64,000 nucleotides of DNA from Proluteimonas luteida (GCF_021191695.1 NZ_JAIWPT010000001.1:124001-188000); one strand, 5' to 3'; counted from the first letter of the stretch, positions 1-8,020 are shown. Notes: generated by a model not told the origin, from the sequence alone. Translations and numbers: made by a program.

Positions 1-1512
1 GTTACGAAACAGCCGGTCGCGGCACCGGTTCGCCTCGCCGCTGAAGATTTCCAGCGTATCCGGGTCGAGGTAGACACCGGCCTCGCGTGCCGCCTCCATC
101 ACCGACATCGCCTGCGCGAAGTCGGTGTCGTGCGCGTAGGCGGTGCTGAAACAGGTATCGCCCAGGCAGAACAGGTCGTTCGGACAGTTCCCGGTCGTGG
201 TGACCGTCTGCGGTTCGGTCGGGCAGCGGTAGGTGTCGACGTGGATTTCGCACGCGCCGGTCGCGACATCGGTCTGCTGGCAGGCGGTCGCCACCGGCGT
301 GCAACCCTGTGCCGTCAGCCCGCTGCATTCGTTGATCGGCGCGCCGCCGTCGCAGTTCAGCGTCCGCTCGTAGGCCCAGCATGCCCGGGTCACCTCGCGT
401 CCGTCGATCGTCCGGGTGGCCGGGCCATCCACGCAGCGCTCGGCGGTGACGACCGTGCAGCGCCCGCCGTCCTCGAGCAGGGTGCCCTGATCCGTCCACG
501 TGTCCGTTTCCGCCTGGTCGACCGGCTGCGCGAACTGCAGCACGATCTCCCAGCTCTCGCCGGCGAGTTGCGCGGGGTTGCACTGCCGCTGTTGCTGCTG
601 GATCACGATCGGCGGCGACGGATCATCGCCGCCACCACCGCCGGGTGGCGGACAGGCGATCGGCCTGCCGAACCGGAACGTGTAGCGGCACAGCCCGTCG
701 GCGCAGCCCGATTGCGGCGCCACCACGACCACGAACGGCGTCCAGCAGCTGCCGGACCAGTGCGGGGAGAGGTGTGCCACCACGCGCGCCGCGCCCGCGG
801 GCGCGGTCGGCAGATCGACCGTCTGCCAGCCGAGGCAGGCCCCGCGCGCGCCGACGGCGTGGAAGGCGAAGCGCACGTGGTCGGGCAGGTCGGGTGCGCA
901 GCGCGCCTCGGCGATCATCGCGTCACTGGCGTTGCGGCGGGCCTCACCGTGCGCCAGCACCCGGCCATCGGTGCAGTCGGTGCCAGGCTGGACCGCCACC
1001 GTCAGCTCGCGGCGGACGGTGTAGTTGCCGATGCCGGTGTAGCGTCGGCACACCCGCTCGGTTGTGCCGCCGGGCACGGACTGGTCCACGGGGCTGCAGC
1101 CGGCGTAGTAAGACGCGAGGCTGCCGAGCGTCAGCGACGGGTTGCGAGCGATGGCCTGCGCGGACGCGACCAGGGGATCGGTCGCCAGGATCGGCTCGCG
1201 CGGCGTGTTCGCCGAGGTCACCGCGCCGCGCAGCGCCTGGCAGCTCGGGTCATCCGGCGTCGCTGCGCAGGCGGCGAGGATGGCGCTGGCGGCCTGGTCG
1301 AGATGCGGCTGGCCGTAGTAGGCCGCCTCGGCCGGCGTCGTCGTGTAACCCGGAACGTGTTCCTGCGCGGTGGTCGCGTTGATGGCGCCTCGAGCCAACG
1401 CGTTCGCGGCTTCCGCGGCCTGCCGCGCCTCGTCGCTCTGCGCGCCGGCCAGCGCCGCGGTGTGGTTGGCGAGCATGCAGAACGCGAGGAGCAGGGCGAG
1501 CGGGCGTCGCAC
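1..1512 (-). CDS. traN: TraN, F-type conjugation outer-membrane protein (partial, C-terminus outside window)
   Basis: TraN is the cysteine-rich outer-membrane protein that stabilises mating pairs in F-type conjugation. The frame is open from a GTG at 1512 to the left edge, giving 504 visible residues and no stop. It starts with a signal-peptide-like stretch (RRPLALLLAFCMLANHTAALA). Cysteines recur along the protein in short motifs such as CSPVDQSV, VCRRYTG and CLGDTCF, as usual for TraN. The GTG lies 4 bp after the trbC stop, so the two are probably translationally coupled. The order traU-trbC-traN matches the F plasmid. The identity rests on cysteine pattern and position, not on an alignment; the start is supported by the tight spacing. 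Confidence 0.82.
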   Translation of the reverse strand, partial: MRRPLALLLAFCMLANHTAALAGAQSDEARQAAEAANALARGAINATTAQEHVPGYTTTPAEAAYYGQPHLDQAASAILAACAATPDDPSCQALRGAVTSANTPREPILATDPLVASAQAIARNPSLTLGSLASYYAGCSPVDQSVPGGTTERVCRRYTGIGNYTVRRELTVAVQPGTDCTDGRVLAHGEARRNASDAMIAEARCAPDLPDHVRFAFHAVGARGACLGWQTVDLPTAPAGAARVVAHLSPHWSGSCWTPFVVVVAPQSGCADGLCRYTFRFGRPIACPPPGGGGGDDPSPPIVIQQQQRQCNPAQLAGESWEIVLQFAQPVDQAETDTWTDQGTLLEDGGRCTVVTAERCVDGPATRTIDGREVTRACWAYERTLNCDGGAPINECSGLTAQGCTPVATACQQTDVATGACEIHVDTYRCPTEPQTVTTTGNCPNDLFCLGDTCFSTAYAHDTDFAQAMSVMEAAREAGVYLDPDTLEIFSGEANRCRDRLFRN

Positions 1513-1515
1513 GCG

Positions 1516-2274
1516 CTACTCCCGGCGGCCAAGGCGCTGCAGGTAGACGGCGGCCGCCGGCGCCCACGCCGGCGCCGCGCGCTGCACGTGGGCCAGCGCA
1601 TAGTCCAGGCTGACATCGCCGGTGGCGCGCACGAACGCCGTGCCGGCCGGGCAGGCGCTGGCGTTGCAGTCTTCGGCCGCACGGGAGCGCGCCAGCACTA
1701 CGGCGGGCACGCGTTGCACGTCGAACTGCTCGAAGGGGCGTGGATCGATCTGGATCGACACCGGCTGCTGCCCGATCAGCGCCTGCAGCCGGGCGGCGGT
1801 CTGGCGCAGCGACCCGTCGGACAGCCCGCGGATCAGTACAACGGCACGCGCCTGCGCGGCTTGGGCGATCGCCCGGCGCAGCGCGGGTTCGGGCATCGAC
1901 AGGCTGACGAACAGGTACAGCACCGGGCCTTCGTCGAGGCCGGCCGGCGCGAGCGATTCCACCCGGTAGCCTTCGGCCACCGCGCCGAGATCCGGCGGCG
2001 TGTCGTACAGGGGCGCGGGTAGGGCGTCCAGATTCGGTGGACGCGCCGCCGGCGTCGTCGCTGCGATCGGCAGTTGCCCATACCTCGCCTGCGCGCGTGC
2101 GACGTCTTCGTCGGAGATCGTGGGCTGCTCGCGCCGCACGCGCGCCATGTCGGCTTCTGTCACGGACGGCTGCTGGGCTGCAGCGGGTCCGAGAAGCGCC
2201 CACGCCAGTAGGGTCAGCACGGCGTAGCCGATCCGCCGGTGCCAGCCGGTAGGGCTTCCACAGCTTGGCTGAAT
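1516..2274 (-). CDS. trbC: TrbC, F-type conjugation periplasmic protein
   Basis: TrbC is a periplasmic assembly factor of F-type systems that works with TraW and TraU in pilus biogenesis. The diagnostic stretch is LFVSLSMPEPALRRAI, followed by a region around VVLIRGLSDGSLRQT and the segment QIDPRPFEQFDVQRVPAVVL, which resembles the thioredoxin-like TrbC/TraF fold. A hydrophobic signal segment (IGYAVLTLLAWALLGPAAA) lies near the N-terminus. The start is unresolved: no ATG, GTG or TTG lies in frame just before the signal segment, and the coordinate given uses an ATT at 2274. A much longer GTG start at 2511 would overlap the traU stop and add an implausible basic N-terminus. About 220 bp separate it from traU, unusually long for this operon. 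Confidence 0.8.
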   Translation of the reverse strand: MQPSCGSPTGWHRRIGYAVLTLLAWALLGPAAAQQPSVTEADMARVRREQPTISDEDVARAQARYGQLPIAATTPAARPPNLDALPAPLYDTPPDLGAVAEGYRVESLAPAGLDEGPVLYLFVSLSMPEPALRRAIAQAAQARAVVLIRGLSDGSLRQTAARLQALIGQQPVSIQIDPRPFEQFDVQRVPAVVLARSRAAEDCNASACPAGTAFVRATGDVSLDYALAHVQRAAPAWAPAAAVYLQRLGRRE

Positions 2275-2428
2275 GGTTGTCGTGAGGGGACGGGTCGCTG
2301 GCGCACGTCCGAGGGGTGGAAACCGTGCGCTCCCGGTGGCATGCTCGACCCGTCGTCCAGGCCATTTCACCCTGCTGCCAAGGAAGGGGGATGGGGGCCA
2401 GAATCCCCACCAAAGCGCCGACGTCCGG

Positions 2429-2446
2429 AGCCCCGGCAACGGGGCT
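2429..2446. other. GC-rich hairpin between traU and trbC
   Basis: A perfect 7-bp stem (AGCCCCG / CGGGGCT) with a GCAA loop lies in the traU-trbC gap. On the operon strand it is not followed by a T run, so it is not a convincing intrinsic terminator. It could be an RNA-stabilising stem or a leftover of an insertion that enlarged this gap. Function is unknown. Confidence 0.3.
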
Positions 2447-2497
2447 TCGTCATGCCGGCTGCATGCATGCACTGCCGCGCACGCCCGACGATGGCGC

Positions 2498-3646
2498 TCA
2501 GTAGCCGACACAACAGTTCCTCTTGCGGAACAGCAGGAACGAGAAGTCCTCGCCCTGCACGGGATACTCCTTGCCCGCGCCCCAATCGATGGTGGTGCGG
2601 CCGAAGGGATGGCAGCATCGGCCGTCCAACTTCTCGGTGGCCGGGATCGGGTAGGTCAGCTGTATCTTGTAGGCTGTCTTGTCCATCACCGGCAGGTAGT
2701 ACGGCCCGCACAGGCCGTCCGACCCGTGCCAGCCCCACGCCAGCAGTTCGCGGTGCATCTTGGCTGCCATGCGCTGGGCCATCAGCGTCGCGGTGCGAAC
2801 GCCGCCGACGTGATACGGCACGTGCCCGTTGAGCGGGTACACGCCACCCTGGCAGCCGGCGCACCAGAACAAGTCACGCAGCCCGAATCCGGTCGACGCC
2901 GCGACGCAATCAGCAGCGCATGCAGCGATGGCGACGGGGTTGGCGAACAGCAGCGCGTCCGGATGCAGGATCAGCGACAACTCGTCGTCGGCCCACAGCG
3001 GATCGACTTCGGACAGGTAGACAAGATCGAAGGTGCCTGGCTCAAGGCAAGGAAAGTCGGCCACCACCTCCAGCCAGTAGAGGACAGGGTTCGCATACCA
3101 GTGCACTTGGTAGAACGCGCCGGCGTCGCCGTCGGCCTCGGGGCGGGTGAAGCGTGCCGCTTCCGGCGCGGGGATGCCGGGGTCGAGGTCGATGCCGCCC
3201 AGCGAGGTCAGGCAGAACGGCTTGCGCACCACGTCCACGTGCCGCACCGGCTCCCAGAAGCCGATCGACAGGCCGATCGCCGGGTTGACGCCGCAGCTGC
3301 ACAGCGGCGACGTCGGGTTGGGCGTGTCCAACTGGCCGCCCAGGTCGGCGACGGTCGCCCCGCCGATGGTGATCGGCAGGAGGCAGCTCCAGCAGATGTC
3401 GGTGATCGGGTTCGGGAACCGGCCAGTGCAGGTTGCCACGCCTTGCGCGTGCGCCGGTAACGTCGCCGCGCCCAACACCGCCCACGCCAGCCAGCAGTGC
3501 CATGCACGTCCAATCGGCGGGGAATGCCCAACCGGTCGACCGCGGGCTGAGCGATGTCCGGCGCGAAAGAATCGCCGAAGCGAGCCGGACGCCGGCGTGG
3601 CCCCCAAGGGGCTTGCGAGTTGCGCGTTCGCCGGAAGGCTCGCCAT
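2498..3646 (-). CDS. traU: TraU, F-type conjugation protein with extended N-terminus
   Basis: TraU is a periplasmic, cysteine-rich protein needed for DNA transfer and pilus assembly. The mature part begins near ATCTGRFPNPITDICWSCL and carries many cysteines and family-like blocks (CSCGVNPAIGLSIGFWEP, GWHGSDGLCGPYYLP, DGRCCHPFGRTTIDWG). The C-terminus ends in CVGY. The likely signal peptide (WHCWLAWAVLGAATLPAHA) begins only about 48 residues in; the preceding residues (MASLPANAQLASP and onward) are not typical of TraU. The start codon and ribosome-binding site (AGGGAGAG) lie in a leader sequence shared with the S26 peptidase gene at 8020, so the gene may have acquired a new 5' end. An internal start closer to the signal peptide is also possible. 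Confidence 0.87.
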   Translation of the reverse strand: MASLPANAQLASPLGATPASGSLRRFFRAGHRSARGRPVGHSPPIGRAWHCWLAWAVLGAATLPAHAQGVATCTGRFPNPITDICWSCLLPITIGGATVADLGGQLDTPNPTSPLCSCGVNPAIGLSIGFWEPVRHVDVVRKPFCLTSLGGIDLDPGIPAPEAARFTRPEADGDAGAFYQVHWYANPVLYWLEVVADFPCLEPGTFDLVYLSEVDPLWADDELSLILHPDALLFANPVAIAACAADCVAASTGFGLRDLFWCAGCQGGVYPLNGHVPYHVGGVRTATLMAQRMAAKMHRELLAWGWHGSDGLCGPYYLPVMDKTAYKIQLTYPIPATEKLDGRCCHPFGRTTIDWGAGKEYPVQGEDFSFLLFRKRNCCVGY

Positions 3647-3823
3647 CGGTGCTCTCCCTAATTGGGCGGACCGTGTCCGGGAGATGCAACGTGCCGGAAC
3701 GAGCGAGGTGCGTCCCGGAGGAATCCAGGCGTTAGAGGGCGTTTTTCACGATCAGCGTCTGGTGAGTAAAGAGCTGCTGCAGGGCTGTTATCCTTCAGGA
3801 ACGCCAGATAACACCCGTTAGAC
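3641..3823. repeat. Duplicated leader sequence, copy 1, ending in an integron-type G|TTAGAC junction
   Basis: From the traU start codon outward this 180 bp closely matches 8015-8200. Shared blocks include GCCATCGGTGCT, TCCGGG, GCAACGTGCCGGAACGA, GCGTCCCGG, GGAATC and GGCTGTTATCC. The end nearest the cassettes has an inverted pair GTTATC (about 3786) and GATAAC (about 3807) followed by G|TTAGAC at 3817-3823, the consensus crossover of integron recombination. On the minus strand it supplies the traU start and ribosome-binding site. It could be an attI-like or secondary cassette-insertion site; this is inference. Confidence 0.6.
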
Positions 3824-3826
3824 GGC

Positions 3827-4441
3827 ATGGAGACTTTCGTGGGAGCTGTCGTGCTAATCATTGATATGCAGGTCGACTTCTTTGCGCATGAGCGGCTTTC
3901 ACGGCAAAGAGCGGGGCTTGTATCAGACACCAATGCCTTGATTGCTGCTGCTCGCAAATCTGAAGCGCCCATCGTGTGGGTAAGGCAAGAGTTCTCACCT
4001 GATCTCAGTGACGCCACGCTCGAAGTGAAAAGAGAGAACATTGCTGTCGTGATTGCCGGCACACCTGGAGCGGCGATGCTTCCTGAGCTCGATGTCAGCA
4101 CCTCGGACCACACTATCGTAAAGCGGCGCTACAGCGCATTCTTCGGCACCAATCTTGATGACTTCTTAGCTTCGGCTGGTTGCAGCAGTCTCATTGTCGC
4201 TGGCATTAACACTCATGCATGTGTGCGCACCACTGTTGTTGACGCATACCAGCGTGATTACGAGGTAATCTTGGCTCGTGATTGCATTGCCTCGCACGAC
4301 AAGGAGCACCATGATGTTACTTGGCGCTACATGGATGGAAAGCTCGGCCACGGCATGAGCAATCAACAAATTTTTGCTTTACTGGCGCAAGTGCCGTCTA
4401 ACAATTCCGTAAGGAGCTTCCCGTCAACCCCGAGTGCATGA
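3827..4441 (+). CDS. Isochorismatase-family cysteine hydrolase (cassette gene)
   Basis: This is a soluble enzyme of the isochorismatase-like hydrolase family, which includes nicotinamidases and other amidases; the substrate is not predictable. The catalytic triad is visible: Asp13 in VVLIIDMQVDF, a Lys in TIVKRRYSAFFGT and the nucleophile Cys in GINTHACVRTT. The start lies just after the cassette crossover, and a second in-frame GTG follows at 3840. The last 15 or so residues are read from the edge of the inserted IS element (from about 4408), so the native C-terminus has been replaced. The catalytic core is intact. Lower GC than the flanking conjugation genes fits a cassette origin. Confidence 0.85.
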   Translation: METFVGAVVLIIDMQVDFFAHERLSRQRAGLVSDTNALIAAARKSEAPIVWVRQEFSPDLSDATLEVKRENIAVVIAGTPGAAMLPELDVSTSDHTIVKRRYSAFFGTNLDDFLASAGCSSLIVAGINTHACVRTTVVDAYQRDYEVILARDCIASHDKEHHDVTWRYMDGKLGHGMSNQQIFALLAQVPSNNSVRSFPSTPSA

Positions 4442-5947
4442 GTGCCTTGCCTGAGCTTTGAGGCATTTGCTGTTCCCTGTGATCGCGTGTGTTGCGGTAC
4501 CACTCGCCAGAGTGATGGGTGATCAAAGCGTTGCCAGACTGCATTTCCGTAATCGGTCTTGTTGGATCGGTCTTGCCGATCCGGACCAGGGTAAAAACCG
4601 CACCCGAAGGCCTCTCTCATTCATCGGATTCGCCCATGCACCGGGATCAGCCGTGTCATGTGGTGGCGCCACCTTGTTAGTCAGGCTCTCTCCGGGGCGG
4701 TCTGACCGCTTGCTACCTGTTCGCTCTGGCGTTGAACATCATGGGCCGCGTCGCCTGCTCAGACGGCCATGGCCTGCTTTTTCCTGCTTGCCGGCCGCTG
4801 CACCATCGGGTGCCTGAGCCAGGCTTCGGCGTCGTAATCCTCGTCGCGCGCCAGCATCGCCCACAGCTGCCGCGCGTGTTTGTTGGCGATCGCCACCAGC
4901 ACCTTGCCGAAGGGCATGCGTTGCGTCAGCCCGCGGATCCAGATCTGCTCGGCGGTGGCCTTCTCCAGTGCAGCCGCGTTCGCCCGCTGCAGGCTGCTTC
5001 TCGCGCCCTGGATCAGCAGCGTGCGCAGGTAGCTGTCGCCACGGCAGCTGATCTGGCCCAGCCGTTGCTTGCCGCCACTGGAGTGTTGCGCGGGCGTCAG
5101 CCCCAGCCATGCCGACAGCTGCCGGCCATGCGTGAACTCACGCCCGTCGCCGATCGTGGCGACCACCGCATCGGCGGTCAGCGGACCGACACCGATCAAC
5201 TGCTGGGCGCGCTGGCTGCGAACGTCGGCCTTGGCGTCCGCGGCGATGCCGGCGTCGCAGACGGCGATGCGCTCGCGGACCTGCTGCCAGTGTTGCTGGA
5301 GATCGTCCAGCAGCCCGTGCAGCATTGCCGGCAACTGCGTGCGCACCGCGTCATCGCCGAGCGCACGCCGCAACGCCAGATCACTGCGCGCCACCACCAC
5401 ACCGAACTCGGCGAGCAGGCCGCGCAGCCGGTTGCTGATCGCCAGGCCTTCAGCCTTGTAGCCCTCGCGGACCCGGTGCCAAGCCAGCCGCGCCTGCCGG
5501 TCGACCGTCTTCACCGCCACGAAGCGCATGTTGCCCTGGCGCGCTGCGGTGGCGATCGCCTCGGCATCGTTGCGGTCGTTCTTGTTGCCCTGCGACTTGC
5601 GGAATGGCTTGACGAACTGCGCCGCCATCAGCCGGGGCATTAGGCCGTGTCCGAGGCAGCGACGCGCCCAGTGGTGGGCGCCGCTGCACGCTTCCATCGC
5701 CACCACCGTGCCAGGCGGCAGCTGGACCAGCCAGGCCACGAAGGCATCCCGCTTCAGGTCCCGGCGCTGGCGGACCCGGCCGCCACCGTCGAGCTCGGTC
5801 ACCGAGAACACCTGCTTTGCCAGGTCCACGCCCATGGTTATAGTGCCCATTGGAGACTTCCCCTTCGTCTGATTGTTCGTCGAAACACAATCATGGCACT
5901 CGATGCCGAGCGGCTTGCCGCTGAAGTGGGAAGTCTCATTTTTACTC
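4408..5947 (-). mobile_element. IS110-family (IS1111-like) insertion sequence in an attC site
   Basis: The element is about 1.54 kb, with its limits set by comparing the split attC with intact site B. It carries one DEDD-type transposase gene on the minus strand. Imperfect subterminal inverted repeats are visible (GGAGCTTCCC at about 4412 and, inverted, GAGACTTCCC at about 5932), typical of the IS1111 subgroup. No target duplication is obvious, also typical. The noncoding left end is long (about 350 bp). A group of IS1111-type elements is known to target attC sites; membership here is inferred from location and layout. Confidence 0.78.
4759..5850 (-). CDS. IS110/IS1111-family transposase
   Basis: The 363-residue protein is a DEDD transposase of the IS110 family. 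The N-terminal RuvC-like domain starts at MGTITMGVDLAKQVF with the first Asp, and MEACSGAHHW plus the NKNDRNDAEAIA block give the other acidic residues. The C-terminal transposase_20 region shows LIGVGPLTADAVVATIGD, followed by the conserved GLTPAQHSSGGKQRLG motif and the CRGDSYLRTLLIQGA block containing the probable serine. The ATG at 5850 follows AAGGGGAAG, so it is preferred over an upstream start at 5949. No frameshift or stop is seen, so the transposase is probably functional. Confidence 0.93.
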   Translation of the reverse strand: MGTITMGVDLAKQVFSVTELDGGGRVRQRRDLKRDAFVAWLVQLPPGTVVAMEACSGAHHWARRCLGHGLMPRLMAAQFVKPFRKSQGNKNDRNDAEAIATAARQGNMRFVAVKTVDRQARLAWHRVREGYKAEGLAISNRLRGLLAEFGVVVARSDLALRRALGDDAVRTQLPAMLHGLLDDLQQHWQQVRERIAVCDAGIAADAKADVRSQRAQQLIGVGPLTADAVVATIGDGREFTHGRQLSAWLGLTPAQHSSGGKQRLGQISCRGDSYLRTLLIQGARSSLQRANAAALEKATAEQIWIRGLTQRMPFGKVLVAIANKHARQLWAMLARDEDYDAEAWLRHPMVQRPASRKKQAMAV

Positions 5948-6053
5948 ATTCAAGCCGACACCGTTTCGTTCCGCCAAGCACATGGCAGGTACAGCTTGCC
6001 ATGCGCTTGGCTCCACTACACGGCACGGCTTAATTCAGGCGTTAGGCCCTGCA

Positions 6054-6353
6054 ATGAAGGTCTATGACAACTGCCCAAAGCCAGGTCGGATTTGGTCAAT
6101 AGAGGTTCCTTCGCGGATCGGCAGGGGACGTCTTTGTCGCACCATCGCCGCTATTCCTGGCGTGCGGGTAGCTCAAGCCCCGGGATTGCTCTCTTGGCTG
6201 CGAGACAAGCCTTTTTGCCGCTTTGAGTTGGGCGGCCGCAACTTCATCGTTGAGGCAACATGGCCGGCGGGTGATCGCTTCGAGATCAGCCCAGACCCAG
6301 CGGGCTGTGCAGAAGAGCTACTCGTTGTTCGGGAGGCTTTGCTTGCTCTTTAG
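6054..6353 (+). CDS. Hypothetical cassette protein, 99 residues
   Basis: This small soluble protein starts 7 bp after the G|TTAGGC crossover at 6041 and ends 14 bp before attC-like site B, exactly the packing of an integron cassette gene. It has no signal peptide or membrane span and contains three cysteines (DNCPKPG, RLCRTI, KPFCRFE) and a basic middle region. I do not recognise the family. Coding status rests on cassette context and an uninterrupted frame. A ribosome-binding site is not evident, which is common for cassette genes that follow each other closely. Confidence 0.6.
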   Translation: MKVYDNCPKPGRIWSIEVPSRIGRGRLCRTIAAIPGVRVAQAPGLLSWLRDKPFCRFELGGRNFIVEATWPAGDRFEISPDPAGCAEELLVVREALLAL

Positions 6354-6367
6354 ACCGGCGCGGGGTG

Positions 6368-6421
6368 AAATAACAATTCATTCAAGCCGACGCCGCTTCG
6401 CGGCGCTGTTTAACTCAGGCC
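6368..6421 (+). repeat. attC-like recombination site B (lacks its final crossover half)
   Basis: The sequence has TAACAATTCATTCAAGCC, the short stem GACGCCGCTTCGCGGCG, and the returning arm TTTAACTCAGGC, nearly identical in the core to site C at 8612. The expected terminal G|TTAGGC is replaced by CGGGACC, as expected if the last cassette recombined with a non-attC target. Confidence 0.75.
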
Positions 6422-6440
6422 GGGACCGCGCGGCGCACGC

Positions 6441-7061
6441 CTATTGGGGAACTTCCAACTCGTCGATGCGCAGCCGCGCGCCGTCCTGCGACACCAGCGC
6501 CGGCACCTGGCTGATGCCGAGTTGCCGGGTCAGCCGGCCCTGCTGATCGAAGTAGACCGGTCGCTGCCAGGCCCGCATCAGCTCCAGGTACGAGCCGGCG
6601 ACCAGCACCGGCTTTACCCGGCCGTCGTAGTGCGCGATCAGCCGTTGCGCGTGGTCCCGCTGGCGTGGGTCCCTGCCGTCGAACAGCAGCAGGTGGTTGG
6701 ACAGGGAGACCACGCCCAGCGGGTTCGCTCGCGTCCCGGCCGCGAACAGCAGGTGCCCTTGCGCATCGAGCACGTTGCGGTCCAGCGTGAACGTCGGGTC
6801 GTAGTAGAGAGTGCGCGGCGTGCGGGTTGCGGCGACGCCGGCGACGGGTGCCGGCTCGCGCACCGCCGCGACCGCGCGTTCGCGGTGGCGTGCGACCAGC
6901 GCGTCCAGTTCGCCGCTGGCCTGCTTGGCCCGGAGCCGGCGCTGCAGATCGTCCAGCAGGTGCGGCTCCGCGATCGCATAGGTCGGCCCGATCGTGCCGA
7001 GATCCTCGGCATGGGCCTGCACCGCCAGCAGCACCAGCAGGAGCCATGCGAGCGCCTTCAT
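6441..7061 (-). CDS. traW: TraW, F-type conjugation periplasmic protein
   Basis: TraW acts in the periplasm with TrbC and TraU in F-type pilus assembly. The 206-residue protein has a clear signal peptide (MKALAWLLLVLLAVQAHA) followed by EDLGTIGPTYAIAEPHLL, the hallmark TraW N-terminus. Later blocks (YYDPTFTLDRNVLD, LFDGRDPRQRDHAQ, KPVLVAGSYLELMRAW, RPVYFDQQGRLTRQLGI, VPALVSQDG) match the family, including the C-terminal part that resembles TrbC. The start overlaps the previous gene by 4 bp (ATGA). The cassette group begins only about 20 bp after its stop, so the normal link to traU is interrupted. Confidence 0.9.
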   Translation of the reverse strand: MKALAWLLLVLLAVQAHAEDLGTIGPTYAIAEPHLLDDLQRRLRAKQASGELDALVARHRERAVAAVREPAPVAGVAATRTPRTLYYDPTFTLDRNVLDAQGHLLFAAGTRANPLGVVSLSNHLLLFDGRDPRQRDHAQRLIAHYDGRVKPVLVAGSYLELMRAWQRPVYFDQQGRLTRQLGISQVPALVSQDGARLRIDELEVPQ

Positions 7062-7426
7062 GGCCGCGTGCTCTGGCCGCACGGCACCTGCGCGGACAGA
7101 CGGGCGATCGCCTCGGCATCGCCCAGGTAGCTCGCGCGGATCATCTGCATCAGCACGGGGTCGCCGTCCTGCTCGGCCACGGCGCGGCGCAGCTCGTCCG
7201 CCGTGATTGCGCGACCGCAGCGCTGGCGGAACGCCTGCAGGTACGCCTGCGCGCCATCCCGCGCCGCGGGCGCGATCTGCTCCAGCAGGCCCAGGTAATC
7301 CGCCAGTGGAATGTCGGCCGCCGCCGTATCGCTGCGCTCCGCCGCCAGCCCGCGCGCTGGCGAGGTCTGAGTGTGGGCGGCGCCGGCAAGCGACACGAGG
7401 ACCAGGAGGAGGAGTGCCGGTCGCAT
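7058..7426 (-). CDS. Small exported protein of the conjugation operon
   Basis: This 122-residue protein has a signal peptide (MRPALLLLVLVSLAGAAHT) and a helical mature part with two cysteines (FRQRCGR, QVPCGQS) that could pair in the periplasm. It lies between the S26 peptidase and traW, with about 9 bp to the former and a 4-bp overlap with the latter, so it is part of the operon. Its position suggests a periplasmic helper of pilus assembly. I do not recognise a named family and assign no function. Confidence 0.75.
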   Translation of the reverse strand: MRPALLLLVLVSLAGAAHTQTSPARGLAAERSDTAAADIPLADYLGLLEQIAPAARDGAQAYLQAFRQRCGRAITADELRRAVAEQDGDPVLMQMIRASYLGDAEAIARLSAQVPCGQSTRP

Positions 7427-7435
7427 GGCCGTCCC

Positions 7436-8020
7436 CTAGAACCACGGCTCGACGCGGCCGACGATCTGGTCGCGGCGCACCAGGCCGCTGGCGCCATAGC
7501 GCGAATCGAACGAGTCCGGCCCGCTGCCGCTCACGAAGTAGTGCCCCTCCGGGATCACCGTCGGCGCGATGGTCGCCAACGGCCAGCCGTCAAAGGCGCG
7601 GGGCTTGGCGTCGCCCACGGGAACGCCGTTGATGGACACCCTGCGGCCGTCGACCGTCACCACGTCGCCCGGCAGCCCGGCCACTTGCTTGAAGATCGGC
7701 TGCCCGCGCAGTCCCGGATACCGCGTGACGGCGTCGCCGTCGAAGCGGTAGAGGATGTAGCTGCCGCGCTCGGGGGCCGCGGACGACGGCCGCAGCAGCG
7801 CGATGTGGTAGGGCAGGCTGGGCGTCACGTTGAACAGCACCGGCACCTGCGGCGTCGGCGCCAGGAACACGCGTATGTAGGCCAGCGCCCAGATCAGCAG
7901 CAGTGGCAGGTACAGGTACCAGCGCCGGCGCGCGTGGACGAGGAAGTCGCGCAGAGAATCCCAGGACCGCGCAGCCCATCTGGGAAGGCGCAGAGGTGGG
8001 TGCGCGGGCAGGCTGGCCAT
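7436..8020 (-). CDS. S26-family signal peptidase of the conjugation system
   Basis: This is a membrane-anchored serine peptidase of the LepB/TraF type, 194 residues, likely to process pilin or another operon product. One transmembrane helix (YLYLPLLLIWALAYIRVFL) is followed by the catalytic Ser region (NVTPSLPYHIALL) and the Lys region (FKQVAGLPGDVVTV), then SINGVPVGDA and the final box HYFVSGSGPDSFDSRYGASG. The ATG and ribosome-binding site (GGGAAAG) lie within the leader sequence shared with traU, and the first five residues (MASLP) match TraU. In the standard operon it would follow trbI, but here about 22.6 kb of cargo intervene. Confidence 0.88.
   Translation of the reverse strand: MASLPAHPPLRLPRWAARSWDSLRDFLVHARRRWYLYLPLLLIWALAYIRVFLAPTPQVPVLFNVTPSLPYHIALLRPSSAAPERGSYILYRFDGDAVTRYPGLRGQPIFKQVAGLPGDVVTVDGRRVSINGVPVGDAKPRAFDGWPLATIAPTVIPEGHYFVSGSGPDSFDSRYGASGLVRRDQIVGRVEPWF

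Larger units (their letters stand above)
4396..6047 (+). repeat. attC-like recombination site A, interrupted by the IS element
   Basis: The left part is GTCTAACAATTC (4396-4407); the right part resumes at 5948 with ATTCAAGCCGACACCG and ends in the crossover G|TTAGGC at 6041-6047. Rejoined, it is about 112 bp, with a long internal stem (GCCAAGC...GCTTGGC with CATGGCA...TGCCATG) and flanking AAGCCG/CGGCTT boxes. This matches the imperfect-palindrome layout of an attC site. Site B at 6368 has the uninterrupted sequence AACAATTCATTCAAGCCGA, which shows where the IS entered. Confidence 0.72.
3817..6421 (+). mobile_element. Integron-like gene-cassette group 1 (two cassettes, no integrase), split by an IS110-family element
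   Basis: The segment starts at a G|TTAGAC crossover and holds a cysteine hydrolase gene, an attC-like site split by an insertion sequence, a 99-residue ORF and a second attC-like site. The genes point right, opposite to the conjugation operon on either side, and each starts within about 10 bp of a G|TTRRRY junction, as cassette genes do. No integron integrase gene is in the window. The group separates traU from traW, which are normally adjacent. The last attC lacks its final TTRRRY, as expected where the terminal cassette joins a non-attC target. Confidence 0.7.

Noticed and set aside
130..2022. Long rightward open frame across the traN/trbC region
   Set aside because: It is antisense to traN and trbC, rich in Arg, Ala and Gly with no family features; a shadow frame of GC-rich DNA.
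2429..2446. Intrinsic terminator between traU and trbC
   Set aside because: Stem is good, but no T run follows on either strand; listed only as a hairpin.
3727..3735. GGCGTTAGAGGG as a further cassette crossover
   Set aside because: It has a GTTAG core, but no attC arm or stem is next to it and copy 2 of the leader lacks it; too little to call.
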